NCBI GenBank assembly: GCA_018257865.1
Contig: JAEUBA010000073.1
Coordinates: 62,001-126,000, forward strand
Origin: Stereocaulon alpinum
Lineage: Eukaryota > Ascomycota > Lecanoromycetes > Lecanorales > Stereocaulaceae
Length of the DNA stretch: 64,000 nt
Direction: 5' to 3'
Below are positions 43,566-55,455 of the stretch, piece by piece (positions within the stretch are counted from its first letter, which is position 1; each line of letters starts with the position of its first letter). Under the pieces are notes generated by a model, which was not told where the DNA came from, made no database searches, and saw only the letters and a list, made by a program, of their open reading frames with translations. The position numbers and the translations under genes were made by a program.

Positions 43566-46304
43566 CTAGTCCTCGAGATTATTAGTAGTAGTAGACTGCT
43601 CTGGCGGGGTAATGCGCGCTCCGCCGACGATTCTCGGACCAGAAAGCCTCTTGGACTCCTTCTGCTCAGGAAAATCGGGCCTTTCTTCCGGGCTTGATCG
43701 TCCCGGATCGCATTTAGGATATTGTGCTTTATGATAGCTCAAACCTCCTTTATTCTGATATGACTTGCCACACTTTTCGCATATAAATGGGCGAGGTTTT
43801 GGGGTTTCTGTTTCGCAATTTGGTTTGCTTGCTCTGTGGTAGTTGAGACCACCCGGGGTAGTGTAGGCTTTGCCGCACTTGTCGCAGGCGTAAGGGCAGG
43901 GTTTGTCGTCGGCGAACATGAAGGTGTTTTGATAAGGGTAGTGCTGTGGAGGATTAGTGGGTGGATAGATGTACTGCATAGGGTGTCTTACGGTGGGCTG
44001 TATAGGCGCCTCTACCGCTGTGTCTTCTTTCTTTTTGTATTGACCACGCTGGCTTTATGAGCAACCGTCAAGTGGAGACGGACGGGAATACTTACTTTCT
44101 TGCCCAACTGGCTTCGACCTTGACCGGAAGAAGCTGCATTTGGATCTTCTACTGGCGTCGCTTGTGGAGGTGTTGAGCTCACCCTCTCTTTTTCGTGGAG
44201 TGTAGTCCGCGAGGGGGAAGCGGCCTCAGCTTCAGCTGCAGCAAGAACTTGAGCCGCAAAAACAATAGGAGAGCTTCCGATCACCGTGTTTCTAGCTAGT
44301 GTACTCGATCTGGGCGGGCCGCCATGACGCCCATTGCGACCCTCTGCTTGTCGCTTGGCCCATGCTTTCCTCATAGCTGCACTCCTTTTCTCGTGAGAGT
44401 CTTGGAGTGGGTCCTTTTCCTCCTTGCTTTGGATGGTTTCTATTCCCGGAGTAGAAGGATGGGGCTCTTCGGTCCCAGTATAGTGGTTCTGACCAGCTTG
44501 CGTCGTCGGTGTCGGTGTAGTAGAAAGCGGTTTGTCATTCTCCTGTATTGGGTCGATTGTCATCGGTAGTGGCGGGCTTCTGTGGTTAGCAGCCGGCGTT
44601 ATAGGCGACATGGAGTTGTATGGCGAGACATACGCTATAGAGCTCGGTGACATGGCGGCGCTCGAAGCAGGATCGCTTACAAAAATCGGAGCGCCAGTCG
44701 GTGTGTAGAGGATGCTTGGAAAGCCAGCTTGCTCAAGAGCCGCGGATATCTCATCCAAGGGTGCATTGACGCCACATTCTCGAGCTATGACATCCCAAGG
44801 CTTGTGTTTGTTTACTTCATTCAGTGTACGATGTCTGAGCATGTACTTTAAATTACTCTTAGATATAGCTTTCCTCGACTTCGCCGCAGGTCGGCTCTCC
44901 TGACTTGTTGCTTCGTTTGTCGATGTTGGTGTACTTGGCTTGCTATGAGTCATGACCACTGGGGCCAGGGATGGAGCTTGAGGTTCGGTAGACTTCCGCT
45001 CCTGGCATGATTCGTAAGAGGGTCTTTGGGATAGTAGTGGCGTCTCTGTAGCTGGCTGCGAGGAAGGCACTTGGACAGGAGACATAGTGGAGTGGACAGG
45101 TATTGAGCCCGGAGATTCTTGTTGAGGTGAACTGCCGGTCTGGGGAGCTACCGGCCACGAGATACGATTCTCTTGCTGCGCCATCCGTGAATGAATATTC
45201 GGTGGTATCTGCTGTGCATTGTATTGCAGTGGCCCCTGATTGACTAACACGCCGAAGGCTTGATAGTTCGGCGTAGGGGGCTTTGCTGAACCGCTTCCAT
45301 TGACTTCGATTACATTACGAGCCGTAGTCACCGCGTTGCCTGGTCCCGTCGGTGGGTTTTCTAGTGTATCCGTGGGGAGGATCTGAAAATTCAATCTTTC
45401 GAAAACGGCCCCAGCTGATGCTCCACCCTTTGGCGATGTGACCCGTTTACTCAGTTTACTGACTGAGCAAATCTCACCATTGTCATAGGGACTTGGGCGA
45501 GTGAAGACAATTCCGGCTCCCGGAGCCTCCGTTATCTTCCACAGAATATCTTTCCACGCTTGGGTATGGGATTCGTGCTCGGTAACATTAGGCGGCGGAG
45601 ACCTCATCCGTTCTGCGAATTCGTTTTCAAGAAGATCCAGAGAATAAACGGCAGCTCCAGCACGCCTCATAGATCGCGCAACCAATTCCCACTTCTCCTT
45701 CTTGAAATTTGCTTCAACTTCAGCTACAGCAGCAACCAGATGTTTTCTCTGCTTCCGTCAGACACAGACTCAGGATATGCGGGATAAAACATACATCGAT
45801 ATCTGTGAGCCTTTGAACGTTAGGCCTCAGCTGCGCCTGAGGATCGCTCTTATCTGCAGTAATTCCCGGATATAAGTTCCCATACTCTTTGCTACTTTCA
45901 TCAAGCCTCCTTTGGCTGACAGCAGCATCGCTCTGTTCTCGGCCCACCCCGCGATTTATTGATGTGAAGCTGGTGCCAGGCGTGTAGTTGCGCTCAGTCT
46001 CTTCATCAACGCTGGTTGAGCGAAATGCCGAGCTGCTGCTATCGCTAGGTCCTCCAACGCTACTAGGGAGCGATGGTCGAGTTGTAAGCTCTGCGCGTCC
46101 TTCCGCCGCTTCTCCATGGTTCGAATCTTTTCGATGCGCAGGTAGAGTACGGACATGGGATTGATCAGGCGCTTTTTCTGCTTCTTCGATATTACTTGCT
46201 TTTCGTTTCAGGTTCCGACTTGACGATGTTGCTGTCTGCTTGTCCTCTGACATGGCTTCCGGCGTCCGGTTCATGTAATCTGACAGACCAAAAATATTCC
46301 ACAT
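43566..46304 (-). CDS. Large protein with two C-terminal C2HC-type zinc fingers
   Basis: Four exons: 46304-45770, 45723-44096, 44048-43992 and 43943-43566; introns 46-48 nt, each with a near-consensus splice context, phases 1, 0, 0; 865 residues. The N-terminal 170 residues are polar; an ordered segment crosses intron 1 (EVEANFKKEKWELVARSMRR, AGAAVYSLDLLENEF). A long Ser/Pro/Gln linker follows, then LKYMLRHRTLNEVNKHKPWD and VIARECGVNAPLDEIS, then a basic AMRKAWAKRQAEGRNGRHG. The last exon carries two fingers, CDKCGKAYTTPGGLNYHRAS and CEKCGKSYQNKGGLSYHKAQ, each C-x2-C-x12-H-x6-C, separated by 14 residues. The layout is that of a nuclear DNA-binding regulator. I do not know its targets. The start may be the first Met or the one in EAMSEDK. 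Divergent from the phosphate transporter. Confidence 0.8.
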
Positions 46305-46859
46305 TGGGTAGTGGCATCGTTCTGAAGGCTAGAGAACTGCTTCGCGCATTAAAACGTGCCGTCCGAGGCCCAATTGGCCTTTGCTGACATTCACACGGTA
46401 TAAGACATTAGATGGCAGTGAATTGGAAGTGCGATGGAATTTTCGAAGCAGCTGCATGCCAAGTCCATCCCCAAAAAGGCGGAGATAAGATATAGAGTTG
46501 CGTCTAGGGACCTATTCCGGCCTTCCAGGGACCTATTCCGGCCTTCCAGGGACCCAACCCCCATTATCCTAGCGGCGATCATGGTGATCATGGTGATCAG
46601 CCGTCCCCGAATACCAACAAGGCGGCGCCAATGAATCTTGCACGCTCCCCCACACCAATGATCACCTGCATCGATAAGTTCGAAAGCGCGTCCATTGCGT
46701 ACGGGCTCATGCGAGCCACATTCCACAACGTCTTCGTCCATAGAGCTTCAACGGCTTCATCCGAGGCGTGAGGACACGGACGTTGCCCGAAGTCGTCACC
46801 AACATAAGAGCGAGGAGAAGCCGGGGCGAAAGCTCCAGGCTCCCTTTCCAGACAAGAGA
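46305..46859. promoter_or_regulatory. Divergent control region: zinc-finger gene / phosphate transporter
   Basis: 555 bp between the two starts. It contains a 21-bp tandem repeat at 46507-46556 and a GATCATGGT repeat near 46575-46600, listed separately. Which gene they affect is unknown. Confidence 0.5.
46507..46600. repeat. Two short tandem repeats in a divergent promoter
   Basis: GGGACCTATTCCGGCCTTCCA (21 bp) occurs about 2.5 times at 46507-46556. Just downstream, GATCATGGT is repeated almost three times at about 46577-46600 and forms overlapping GATC/ATGATC-like palindromes. Confidence 0.8.
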
Positions 46860-49666
46860 ATGAAGTTTTCCCACAGCATACAATTCAACGCTGTACCAGA
46901 CTGGAGCAGTCACTACATTGCCTACAGCAACCTCAAGAAGCTGTGAGCCTCTCTTTGCTCGATCATTCTGGGCCCTACAGGCCCGAGACCTCCAACCATT
47001 AAACGGTAAAGCTGACCACCGTGCAATACTTTAGGATATATCAGCTCGAAAAATCCATCCACCAGTCATCTACCCTTGCCCAAAATGACGCAGAAGCCTC
47101 TCCCCTCATCAATACCGACGACCCAGACGCAGTGTTTCGGCGAGCACTAGATCAGGAACTTGAGAAGATATGTTCCTTCTACCAACTGAAGGAACTGGAG
47201 ATCTATGGAGAAGTCGGCGATCTGATGAAAGCTGAGGAAGACTATGAAGTAGAAGCCGACGGTATTGACGTGGACCAGCTTGACGGCCCTGGAGACAAGA
47301 AAGGGCGGCCACGGCGTGGAAGCCTATTCAGCAAAATCGGCTTTGGCGGTAGGCAACGGCGGACAAGTACCATTAGCGCTTCGACAATAGAAGAGGAGGA
47401 AGGTGACAGCGATGACGACGCGGACGAAAGGATCGGCTTGAACATGAGCGGCATGTCCAGAGAGCGAAGGAAAACGTACGATGCCAACGCGGCACAGGCA
47501 GAGGGTGACATGCGAAGTTCCAGAGAGTTGCCAGCTTCGAGACGGAGAGCGAGCCAAGCATACGACGATAACAGTGATCAGGCTTTCTCAACCCTGGTTG
47601 CCTCTGGTATGACACTAAAGAAGCGAACAATAAGCTTGTACGTTTCACTATGCGAATTAAAGTCGTTCATTCAGCTCAATAAGACTGGTTTTACGAAAGT
47701 GTGCAAGAAGTATGACAAGACGCTTGATCGGAACCTCAAGAGTGTTTATATTAAAGAAAAGGTTACGCCGGCCTATCCCTTCAGACCGGAGACTATGCAG
47801 CATTTAGATGAGAATATCCAGAATGTAGAGAAGGCGTACGCGGATGTTATAACAAAGGGTGATGTTCCTACAGCCAGGCGAGAGCTTCGATTACATCTTC
47901 GAGAGCACGTTGTCTGGGAGCGCAATACTGTGTGGCGAGAGATGATCGGTATTGAAAGGAAAGCGCAAGCTGCCAACATGGGCTTGAGGAGGACACTACT
48001 CGGCGGCAACGAGAATCCAAAACTACAAGGTGACGAGACTGGCGAGATGAAGACCAAGGAGCTTGACACCCCTATCGGAAAGTATAGGTGCCCACGATGG
48101 CTTTTCAGCTTGACTTTCTTCACACTGATGGGAATCATTGCTATGTTCGTGATATTGCTAGTCATTCCCATTATGAAGAAGCCAGAACAGCAGAATTGCC
48201 TGGCTTTACTGGTATTCGTCAGCTTGTTATGGGCAACAGAGGTATGAGCCCGTGCAACGTCAACTTATGATCCACGCTTAAGGGTTGAATAGGTCATACC
48301 CCTATTTGTGACAGCTTTGCTAGTACCGTTCCTGGCTGTCGTTTTGCGAGTGGCCCGAGAGGATCAAAAACCGCATCACCGAATGAACCCCAAGGATGCG
48401 ACTAGGTATATCTTCGCAGCAATGTGGACTCCAGTCATCATGTTACTACTCGGAGGTTTTACAATTGCAGCAGCACTTTCAAAATTCCACATTGCGAAGA
48501 TGATGGCCACATTCGTCCTCAGTAAAGCAGGAACGCGGCCAAGAACTGTCTTGATTACTAACATGTTCGTTGCCATGGTGTTGAGCATGTGGATAAGTAA
48601 CGTTGCATCGCCAGTACTCTGCTTTTCTATCATACAAGTAGGTTTTCTGCTGCCTGAGCTTGACAAGTCTAATAATCTCCAAGCCACTCCTCCGCAATCT
48701 TCCATCCGACTCAAATTTCTCCAAGGCTCTGATCCTCGGCATTGCCCTTGCCGCAAACATTGGTGGTGCTGCATCTCCCATCGCTTCCCCACAGAACATC
48801 ATCGCCCTTCAAAACATGCGACCGCAACCCAGCTGGGGTAAATGGTTCTTCGTCGCTCTCCCCGTCTGTATAGTCTCCATCCTGCTCATCTGGGTACTCC
48901 TTCTCGTTACCTTCCAACCAGGGAAAGGCACCACGATAGTCCCTATGCGGCCTATGAAGGACAAATTCACTGGCGTGCAGTATTTCATCAGCATAGTGAC
49001 TGTCGTTACTATTGTACTCTGGTGTGTAACACATCAACTAGAGAACTTCTTTGGCGACATGGGCGTTGTGGCTATCATACCAATGGTCGCGTTCTTCGGC
49101 ACAGGTATTCTTACGAAAGAAGACTTCAATAATTTCCTATGGACTATCATCATTCTGGCCGCTGGCGGACTTTCTCTTGGCAAGGCGGTGTCTTCGTCAG
49201 GATTGTTGCACACAATCGCAGCTACCGTTACAGAGAAGATTGACGGCATGAGCATGTACGGTGTTTTGGTGGTCTTTGCAGCACTGATACTCGTCATCGC
49301 AACATTCATCAGCCACACAGTCGCCGCTTTGATCTTCCTACCTCTAGTCCACCAAGTTGGTGCTGGTATGGCAGAGCCTCATCCGAACTTACTCGTGATG
49401 AGTTCGGCTTTGATGTGCTCTGCGGCGATGGGACTGCCTACTAGCGGCTTTCCAAACATGAGTACGTACCACTTTCCTCCTGTCCCGTGCGCGAAATATA
49501 CAATACTAAAGTGTCTCTAGCGGCCATTATGATGGAAGACTCGCAGACAGGGCAACGGTATCTGCAAGTGAAGCACTTCATATCACGTGGCATACCTGCC
49601 AGCATACTCACATTCCTAGTTGTCATATCATTGGGCTATGGCCTGTTGCTTATTGCAGGACTCTAA
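46860..49666 (+). CDS. PHO90: SPX-domain low-affinity phosphate transporter (PHO87/PHO90/PHO91 group)
   Basis: Five exons: 46860-46942, 47035-48241, 48293-48637, 48684-49461 and 49521-49666, all phases closing; 852 residues. The N-terminal SPX domain starts MKFSHSIQFNAVPDWSSHYI and SNLKKLIYQLEK, ends with KSFIQLNKTGFTKVCKKYDK, and has the basic KKYDK helix that binds inositol pyrophosphates; an acidic/Ser-rich insert of about 130 residues lies inside it. From about residue 390 there are roughly 12 membrane helices of the sodium/sulfate-DASS type: SLLWATEVIPLFVTALLVPF, MWISNVASPVLCFS, IALAANIGGAASPIASPQN and CSAAMGLPTSGFPN, the paired SNT/SGxPN-like hairpins. It imports or releases phosphate at plasma or vacuolar membrane and SPX senses phosphate status. 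I cannot separate the PHO87, PHO90 and PHO91 paralogues from sequence alone. Confidence 0.94.
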
Positions 49667-50133
49667 TGCATTCACGGGTTTCTTGATTTAGACTGTACAT
49701 GATACCATTGATGCGAGCGCACATAGGCTGCAGAGCTACCATGTATTCTGTAATGGGAGTTGCGACACAATTTGTGATTGCTGCACATTTAATGTCTTCA
49801 ACTCTGATATATACGCGTATGTCTACCTTGCCTAGCCCTCTATTCACAGCGACATCGACGTTAAGGTTTCGAAATCGCTTTCAGGCGGAAGTCAGCAATG
49901 ACGTTCGAAAGCAGGACAGAAGCATACAGCCAACACAGCTAGGCAAGAAGAGTATTCCATTATCACTGGCGTCCCTAGACGCTAGTCTGTATACAACTGA
50001 CAGTGGATTCGTGGCTGCCTCAATAATGTACAAATCACCGCCCTGATGGCGATTACTAGAAGGGTATCTTATATCACATGCAACTCATTCACAAAACCAC
50101 CAGTCCCCAATCCCTCTCTCCCATCCCACCACC
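49667..50133. other. Intergenic; nothing supported
   Basis: About 470 bp between convergent genes. A 115-codon plus frame here lacks coding character. Confidence 0.4.
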
Positions 50134-50913
50134 TTAACTCAACAACCCAATAATAACCTCCCCCTTCAATTTCGCTTTCAACTCAATCTCCACATCAAGA
50201 TTCAACTCGATCCGCAGCCTCAATTGCTCCCCCTTCTCTTTCCCCTTATCCCTCTCCCCCTCTTTTTCCTCCCCAACCTCCTTCCCTCTCTTCCCCGCCT
50301 TCTCACCCTTCCCCACCTCCCCACTACCATCCTTCACCGTCCCCACCGCCCCACCTTCTCCTTCTCCCACTTCATCGAGAGAATCAAGCGGTCCACCACC
50401 AGCTTTTTCCGCTTGCAAGGTTTGAGGCGGTCCCTGTTGCGCTTTCTTTTTGCGGTTTCGATTGCGATTTCGGCGACCGCCGCTGGCTTGCGTTGAGGAG
50501 GCTTCTGAGGGGGCGAGGGATTCGGTGTCTGAGGCTGAGGGTGGGGGTGGAGGTTGGGCGTTGGAGTGGTTGCGGCCGCGGCTTTGGCGGCGGGGTTTGG
50601 ACTTTGATTTGGGATTGGAGGTGGAGGTGCTGGGGTTGCGGGATTGGGGTTGTGATTGTGGTTGGGTAGAAGGTGCAGCAGATGCTTCTGTTTCGGCTTG
50701 CGATTCGCCCCCTTTCTGGGTCTCCTTTTGAGGCGTGACTTGGGGCGTGGTTTGCTGGGTGGGTTTTCTGCTTCCTAGTTTGGGCGGTGTGCGCTTTTGA
50801 GACTTGGATTGCGATTGGCGTCGAGGTTGAGGTTGAGGTTGAGGTTTGGAGGTAGGGTTGTTGGCGCCGGCTGTGGTTTGGGGGGAGGATGGGGAGGAAG
50901 GTTCTTCTGCCAT
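50134..50913 (-). CDS. Low-complexity charged protein with conserved-looking C-terminal strand motif
   Basis: ATG at 50913 (MAEEPSSPSSPQ); the frame is open upstream only from TTG. 259 residues dominated by Pro, Gln, Ser, Lys, Arg and Gly: QPQPQPRRQSQSKSQ, RRNRNRNRKKKAQ (a likely nuclear signal), and an acidic/Lys-rich block. The last 30 residues differ, with alternating Leu and charge (LRLRIELNLDVEIELKAKL, KGEVIIGLL). I recall similar short C-terminal motifs in fungal low-complexity proteins of unknown role. A decayed relative lies inverted about 0.7 kb away (51575-52064). No domain recognised. Confidence 0.65.
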   Translation of the reverse strand: MAEEPSSPSSPQTTAGANNPTSKPQPQPQPRRQSQSKSQKRTPPKLGSRKPTQQTTPQVTPQKETQKGGESQAETEASAAPSTQPQSQPQSRNPSTSTSNPKSKSKPRRQSRGRNHSNAQPPPPPSASDTESLAPSEASSTQASGGRRNRNRNRKKKAQQGPPQTLQAEKAGGGPLDSLDEVGEGEGGAVGTVKDGSGEVGKGEKAGKRGKEVGEEKEGERDKGKEKGEQLRLRIELNLDVEIELKAKLKGEVIIGLLS

Positions 50914-51574
50914 GTTGTTGCGCTTTTGAGGTGGAGCGGGTGGAGCGTTCAATTAATGTTTTGGATAAATGGCTGCTACTGAGAGACTATGACGCGCCTG
51001 AGGAACTATGACGCCAAAAGTCGAAACGGCTATCCAAGTTTATACCGTAATGGCCATCTCGAGATAGCAAGTCACCAGCCGTTTCACCTCACCCGTGATT
51101 AGCTAGTGTGACAGGGGTGACATGGTCCTTATGCACGATGACGGAGGTTGCTCCCGCGTAAAGTTGCGTTCTATCTGCCATGCCGGAATATCAGAATGAA
51201 ACTCGGTATGAGAAGGATGAATACTCGCATGGTTTAAGTTAGCTATCATACCTTACACTTGGAGACAATTAATCATACTTTTCAACGGTCAAAAACGTGG
51301 GATTCCCGTGTGGCAGATTTAGCAGTTCGAGCCGACCCAAACGAGACTCCCTCAGTTAGGTAAGACGAGTGGGTTACAGCAGTAAGAATCAACAACATGG
51401 CTGTGGAGCTCCACTTTACTAACATGCTTCTACTGCCGCTACTAACGCGCTTCTTGCTTGACTTCCATACCCACTAATCTCCTTGCCCTCAACCTTCCTG
51501 CGACTAAAACCATCTCTCCCCTCGCCCACCAGTATCCTCTCCCCTCAACACCCCAGATCCCCACCATAATCGCA
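50914..51574. other. Spacer between an apparent gene and its decayed inverted relative
   Basis: 660 bp; probably both former promoters. Nothing else recognised. Confidence 0.35.
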
Positions 51575-52064
51575 ATGTCCTCCACCTCACCCACCCCCGC
51601 AACCCATAGCCCCCCTACGCCAGAGAAAGCCATGACAGACCCTGAGTCTTAGCCTCGGAGACAACCCACCGCTCACGTCCCCAGCCACGCCACGCACGAC
51701 GGCGCTAGCAGACGAACCAGCAACGAAAAGCCTCTTGGAAAGCGCAGTAGCAGAAATAAAGGCCCCATATCCTTCAGACAAGATAAGGTGAGGAGGGGAA
51801 AGAAGAAGATGAGGAGGACGACACATCACAACCCTTCGAGCACCTAGGTCCCGACGAAACTTCAATGGATGGGCCAGTAACGCATACGAGGGCACAGAGA
51901 GGGGAGACAGCGAAATATCCTAGATGCATGAAGCAGGGATGGGAGACGGGGAAGAGCGAAACGATGAAGAATGACGGGCTGAAGTTGAGGTTGGAGTTGA
52001 GTTGGATAGGGAGGATGAGGCTAAGGAGGAGTTGAAGGGCGAGGCGGTGCTTGTGCTGCTGTGA
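51575..52064 (+). pseudogene. Decayed inverted relative of the 50134-50913 gene
   Basis: ATG at 51575 opens a Ser/Thr/Pro-rich frame (SSTSPTPATHSPPTPEKA) that stops after 25 codons. Coding character then reappears in other frames: acidic EEDEEDDTSQPFEHLGP, then GLKLRLELS, then after a further frame change DEAKEELKGEAVLVLL ending in TGA at 52062-52064. The order and the ending match the neighbour's C-terminus (LRLRIEL..KGEVIIGLL). At least one stop and one frameshift break it. Its 3' end overlaps the 3' end of the minus-strand gene ending at 52021. Confidence 0.5.
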
Positions 52065-52755
52065 GTGCTCCCACTTCCCCTTTGTATTTCGAGAAGAAGT
52101 CAATATAGACTTGTCGTTGATCATGTCGTACGCCTTTTCTATTTGAAGATGCCTTCCTCCTGCTCTGTAAGAACGCTATGCAGTCATCCTCGCTGTCAAA
52201 GACGTCCACGTCGCCGTAGATTGTTTTGTTACGCTTCTTGATCTTCTTGCTCTCTAGCTCCACCGCACTGTCTAGCTCTTTGCATAGTATCTGGAGTGGA
52301 TGAGCTTTGTCGCACAACACGAACCATTCTTTGGCTCGGAAGGCTTTATGAAAAGGGCCCTCGAGTAACATCCTTTGGATGTATAAAGCGGATGAAGAAG
52401 TTTCTTTGTATTCTTGTTCCATATGTGTTTTTTTCAGATTCATAATTTTGGTATCGAGATCGAGGGGTTTCTGAAATTCTAAGTGGCGAAACCAGACTGC
52501 ACAGATATTGCAATCAGTCAACATACGCGGTATCTAAAGCAGAGCACCCTTACTTGAAGGGTTGTGGGTGTTGTAAGCTGAGACGCGATCTCCCAGCTCG
52601 TCTTGGAGTCCAATCTTGATATGATGGATCTGAGTATGCTTAAAAGCTACTTCTTCACTGCCTTTGTTGTCGACTGAGACTCCTCCTTCTGAATAGACGT
52701 AGTCTCCCTTAATGGGACTTGGGGAGATAACGAGATAAGCGAATTTGCTAGGCAT
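52021..52755 (-). CDS. Unrecognised 225-residue protein
   Basis: Two exons, 52755-52554 and 52496-52021; 57-nt intron (GTAAGG..GTGCAG, with a TTGACTGAT branch) in phase 1. Start MPSKFAYLVISPSPIKGDYV. Exon 1 has a strand-rich start and HTQIHHIKIGLQDELGDRVS; exon 2 has WFRHLEFQKPLDLDTKIMNL, SALYIQRMLLEGPFHKAFR, EWFVLCDKAHPLQILCKELD and a Lys-rich helix, ending KYKGEVGALTAAQAPPRP. Composition is that of a soluble globular protein. No signal peptide. I do not recognise the family. The reading frame is intact, and the neighbouring relic overlaps its tail. Confidence 0.65.
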
Positions 52756-53932
52756 GATAAAAACCGTGGATATTTGAAGGTTCGGAGGTGACAACAATGA
52801 ATGTATTGACCTTCTTGCGAGATGTTGTATTTTATACACAACCCTCATCCCCCCCATTCTTCTTATCATATCTGCTTTCCCGGATGCTCATTGGCTTATG
52901 CGTTTGACAGGATAGATCGACCTTGAGGTGACGCTTGCTGACGTCAACAGCACAGTCATTTCAGCTAGCCACACCAACCTACATGATGTGCCCCAAGGGT
53001 TGTCTCCAATGAGGTAATAAGGTCATGGAACCCGGTCAGGCCATCAGGTAGATTGGTTCGAGAGCTGCAGATTTCAGCCAGCCACTTGCATATTTATTCG
53101 TACTAGCGACGCACGGAACGTTGGCATACGGGACAAAAATGTTGCTGGTTGCCGTTAAAGTACCTTGTGGTCCGCACTTCTTTTTATCCGAAGCTTCCAC
53201 CTGTCATAGTTTCATGATGTTCGTCCTAACAGATGTCATGCCTCTTGAAGTGGGTTAATAAGACCATGCCTTCATGCTGTGCATACTAAAAGTCCATTCA
53301 ACGCGGGATGGCATAGTGATCGGGGCTCCCGCCCTCGAAGTCCCCAGTGCTAAGCCCCTGTCTGCCGTATCAGTCTTGACTAGGAAGAAAATCGGTGAGG
53401 TTGACTAAGACAGGCCAGTACGTGTTCGTCTTGAGTCATTCGGTTGCAACTCTGAGGATCAACCCTTACTGGACAGCTTAAGACTCGACACACCTACCGA
53501 AGAACCAGCCATCATGCAAGTATGCAGCCTTCAAAGATGAGCATAGCGGGAGCAACCTTTTCCATTCATCATTGACAAATTCTCTATCCGCCATCCAGCA
53601 CCCTTCCCCTGCACTTTCATCGAGCTCTACAGATCAAGCTCACGGCCATCCTCAAACGCCATCGTAGCAAGGACCTTCAACGACAACTTCCATTGCTTCT
53701 ATTGCTCCTACTATCATCACTCGGACTTTAACTCCAACTCTTCTTGGTCATGAAGGCATTGCCGTTCACAGCACCGATGCGAGCGCCGCCTAGCGTGCCG
53801 ATACTAGATCCGAGTGACATATTATTCATGATTGCTTTGGCTACGGTGAGGATTGCAGTGGTATTGCACAAGTGCACATTGATTGGGAGAAACGATAATC
53901 GGTCCCTCTACGTCAATATTCGATTACCCCCA
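52756..53932. other. Intergenic; nothing supported
   Basis: 1.2 kb. A plus frame from 53744 is mostly the antisense of the next gene's C-terminus and is left out. Confidence 0.4.
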
Positions 53933-54972
53933 TCACCCCCTCTCCCGCATCACCAATCTAAGCCTCGCTTTAACACCCTCTCTCTCCACCCTCCCCCCAA
54001 CTACCTCAACCTCCCCACCACCATCCCCACCCTCCGTCACCGTGTCCATCTCGCTCTCCACCCCCTTCCCCTCAAAAATCCACCCCTGCCATCCCCTCCC
54101 AACACTAAACCTCTTATCACCATGCGCCCCCAACAACGTAGGCGCCAGTCTCCATCTATGAACAATATCCGAGAACACAGCAGCTGGTAAGTACGGTGAA
54201 TACTGAAAGAAGACAGGACAAGTAGATGTTTCTTCTAAGTGCGTAAGTAGTGTCAGGAAAATGGCGTCGTGGTCGGGGTCGGGACCAGAGGAGGGGCAGA
54301 GGGAGAGGGCTTTGATGTCTGTTTGGCATGGTGAGTGCCTTGGAGGTTGGGGTGTATGGAGGGACGTACAGATGTGTTCTCGACCCTGCATGCTGGCTTC
54401 TCTATGCTCTTGCAACCTTTTCTGGGCTCTAGCGTAGCTGTCGGGGTCAATGCATTCTGGTGGCGCGTTCTTTGTCCCTCTGTATTGGATTCGAATGTCA
54501 ATAGTTTTTTCGATATGGTGTCTTGGGGATGTGCGGAGAGCGAATACCCCGGGAGTATGTTTTGGGATGAGGGTTGGCTGAGGAAGAGGACATAGGGTAC
54601 CTACTTTCTGAACCTCAGCTTATATCTTCCCTTCCACGTCTCCCCAGCGTCGAAATACTGCAGCCATAGGCAGCCAACGATTTTTGCTTGTTTGTTCTGG
54701 TCTTCCTTACTCTGGTCAATCTTCTTCTGGTCATCCGCATTTTGGCTAGCAAGATCGGCATGGTCATGTGCTATGAGTATCCGTGCTTTAGGGTCGTTAA
54801 GAGCGGCTGTGTAGAGCCAAATTGCTAGTGTCACATATGCAGCGCGGCTGAAGAGCGAGGAGGGAGTCAGTAGGGAGCGGGTGAAGAGGTTGGTGGAGGA
54901 GGAGTGGGCTATGAAGGGGGTTAGAGTGGGAAGGTCGGTGAGGGATGCTTGGGTTATGGTTATGGGTGCCAT
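53933..54972 (-). CDS. Unrecognised 287-residue protein, possibly GNAT acetyltransferase-like
   Basis: Three exons: 54972-54605, 54479-54370 and 54318-53933; introns of 125 and 51 nt, phases 2 and 1 close exactly. Start MAPITITQASLTDLPTLTPF resembles the first strand and helix of GNAT enzymes, followed by SSTNLFTRSLLTPSSLFSR, KARILIAHDH and, after a Lys/Asp/Gln-rich insert, KIVGCLWLQYFDAGETW, which fits the strand 4 position. Exon 2 gives DPDSYARAQKRLQEHREASM; exon 3 has SLCPSSGPDPDHDAIFLTLL, the block PAAVFSDIVHRWRLAPTLLG and an acidic Gly-rich tail. The acetyl-CoA loop (Q/RxxGxG/A) is not evident, so enzyme activity is uncertain. Confidence 0.55.
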
Positions 54973-55455
54973 GGCTAATATGAGCTCCTGTTCAAATGTT
55001 GAATTGCTGGGTTGAGAATTCAAAAAAGGTTTAGAACGATGTTTGAGTTGTTCGCGATTGAAAGGTTTGCATGAGATTGCAGATTGCGAAACAAACAGGT
55101 AGACATGTTTGTGTCTATTGCAAGACGGACGGAAGTGTCTTCTAAAGAGCCAAGCATATCCGACAGAGCTTAGTACAACCTGCTCTTGTGTTACAAAGCC
55201 TGGTTAGTGGCGAAGCGAAAACGGGTCACCATCTGCTTTGTGTTACCGTTCATTGCCAGTAACGAGTGAATTTCGCTTGCCGACGAGACTTAGTAGTAAA
55301 GATGGAGCAACAATCGCGAGAATAAAAGGGAAGAGAATAAGAATGGCTATGGAAGCAGCGCGAGAGATAGACCAGCTTACAAAGTTTCTAAAGTACAAAG
55401 ACATTTACTATCCAAGCACCATCTCGTTAGAAGGAGACAAATAGATCCCCATCAG
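54973..55455. other. Intergenic; a short weak frame
   Basis: About 480 bp. A plus frame at 55238-55444 (68 codons, IKGKRIRMAMEAAREID) has some helical character but no supporting evidence. Confidence 0.3.

Noticed and set aside
44324..44569. Plus-strand 81-codon frame inside the zinc-finger gene
   Set aside because: Shadow of the minus-strand exon; the minus frame is continuous for over 540 codons with splice sites at both ends.
53744..54190. Plus-strand 148-codon frame (Pro/Leu-rich)
   Set aside because: Most of it is the antisense of the Glu/Gly-rich C-terminal exon of the minus-strand gene ending at 53933.
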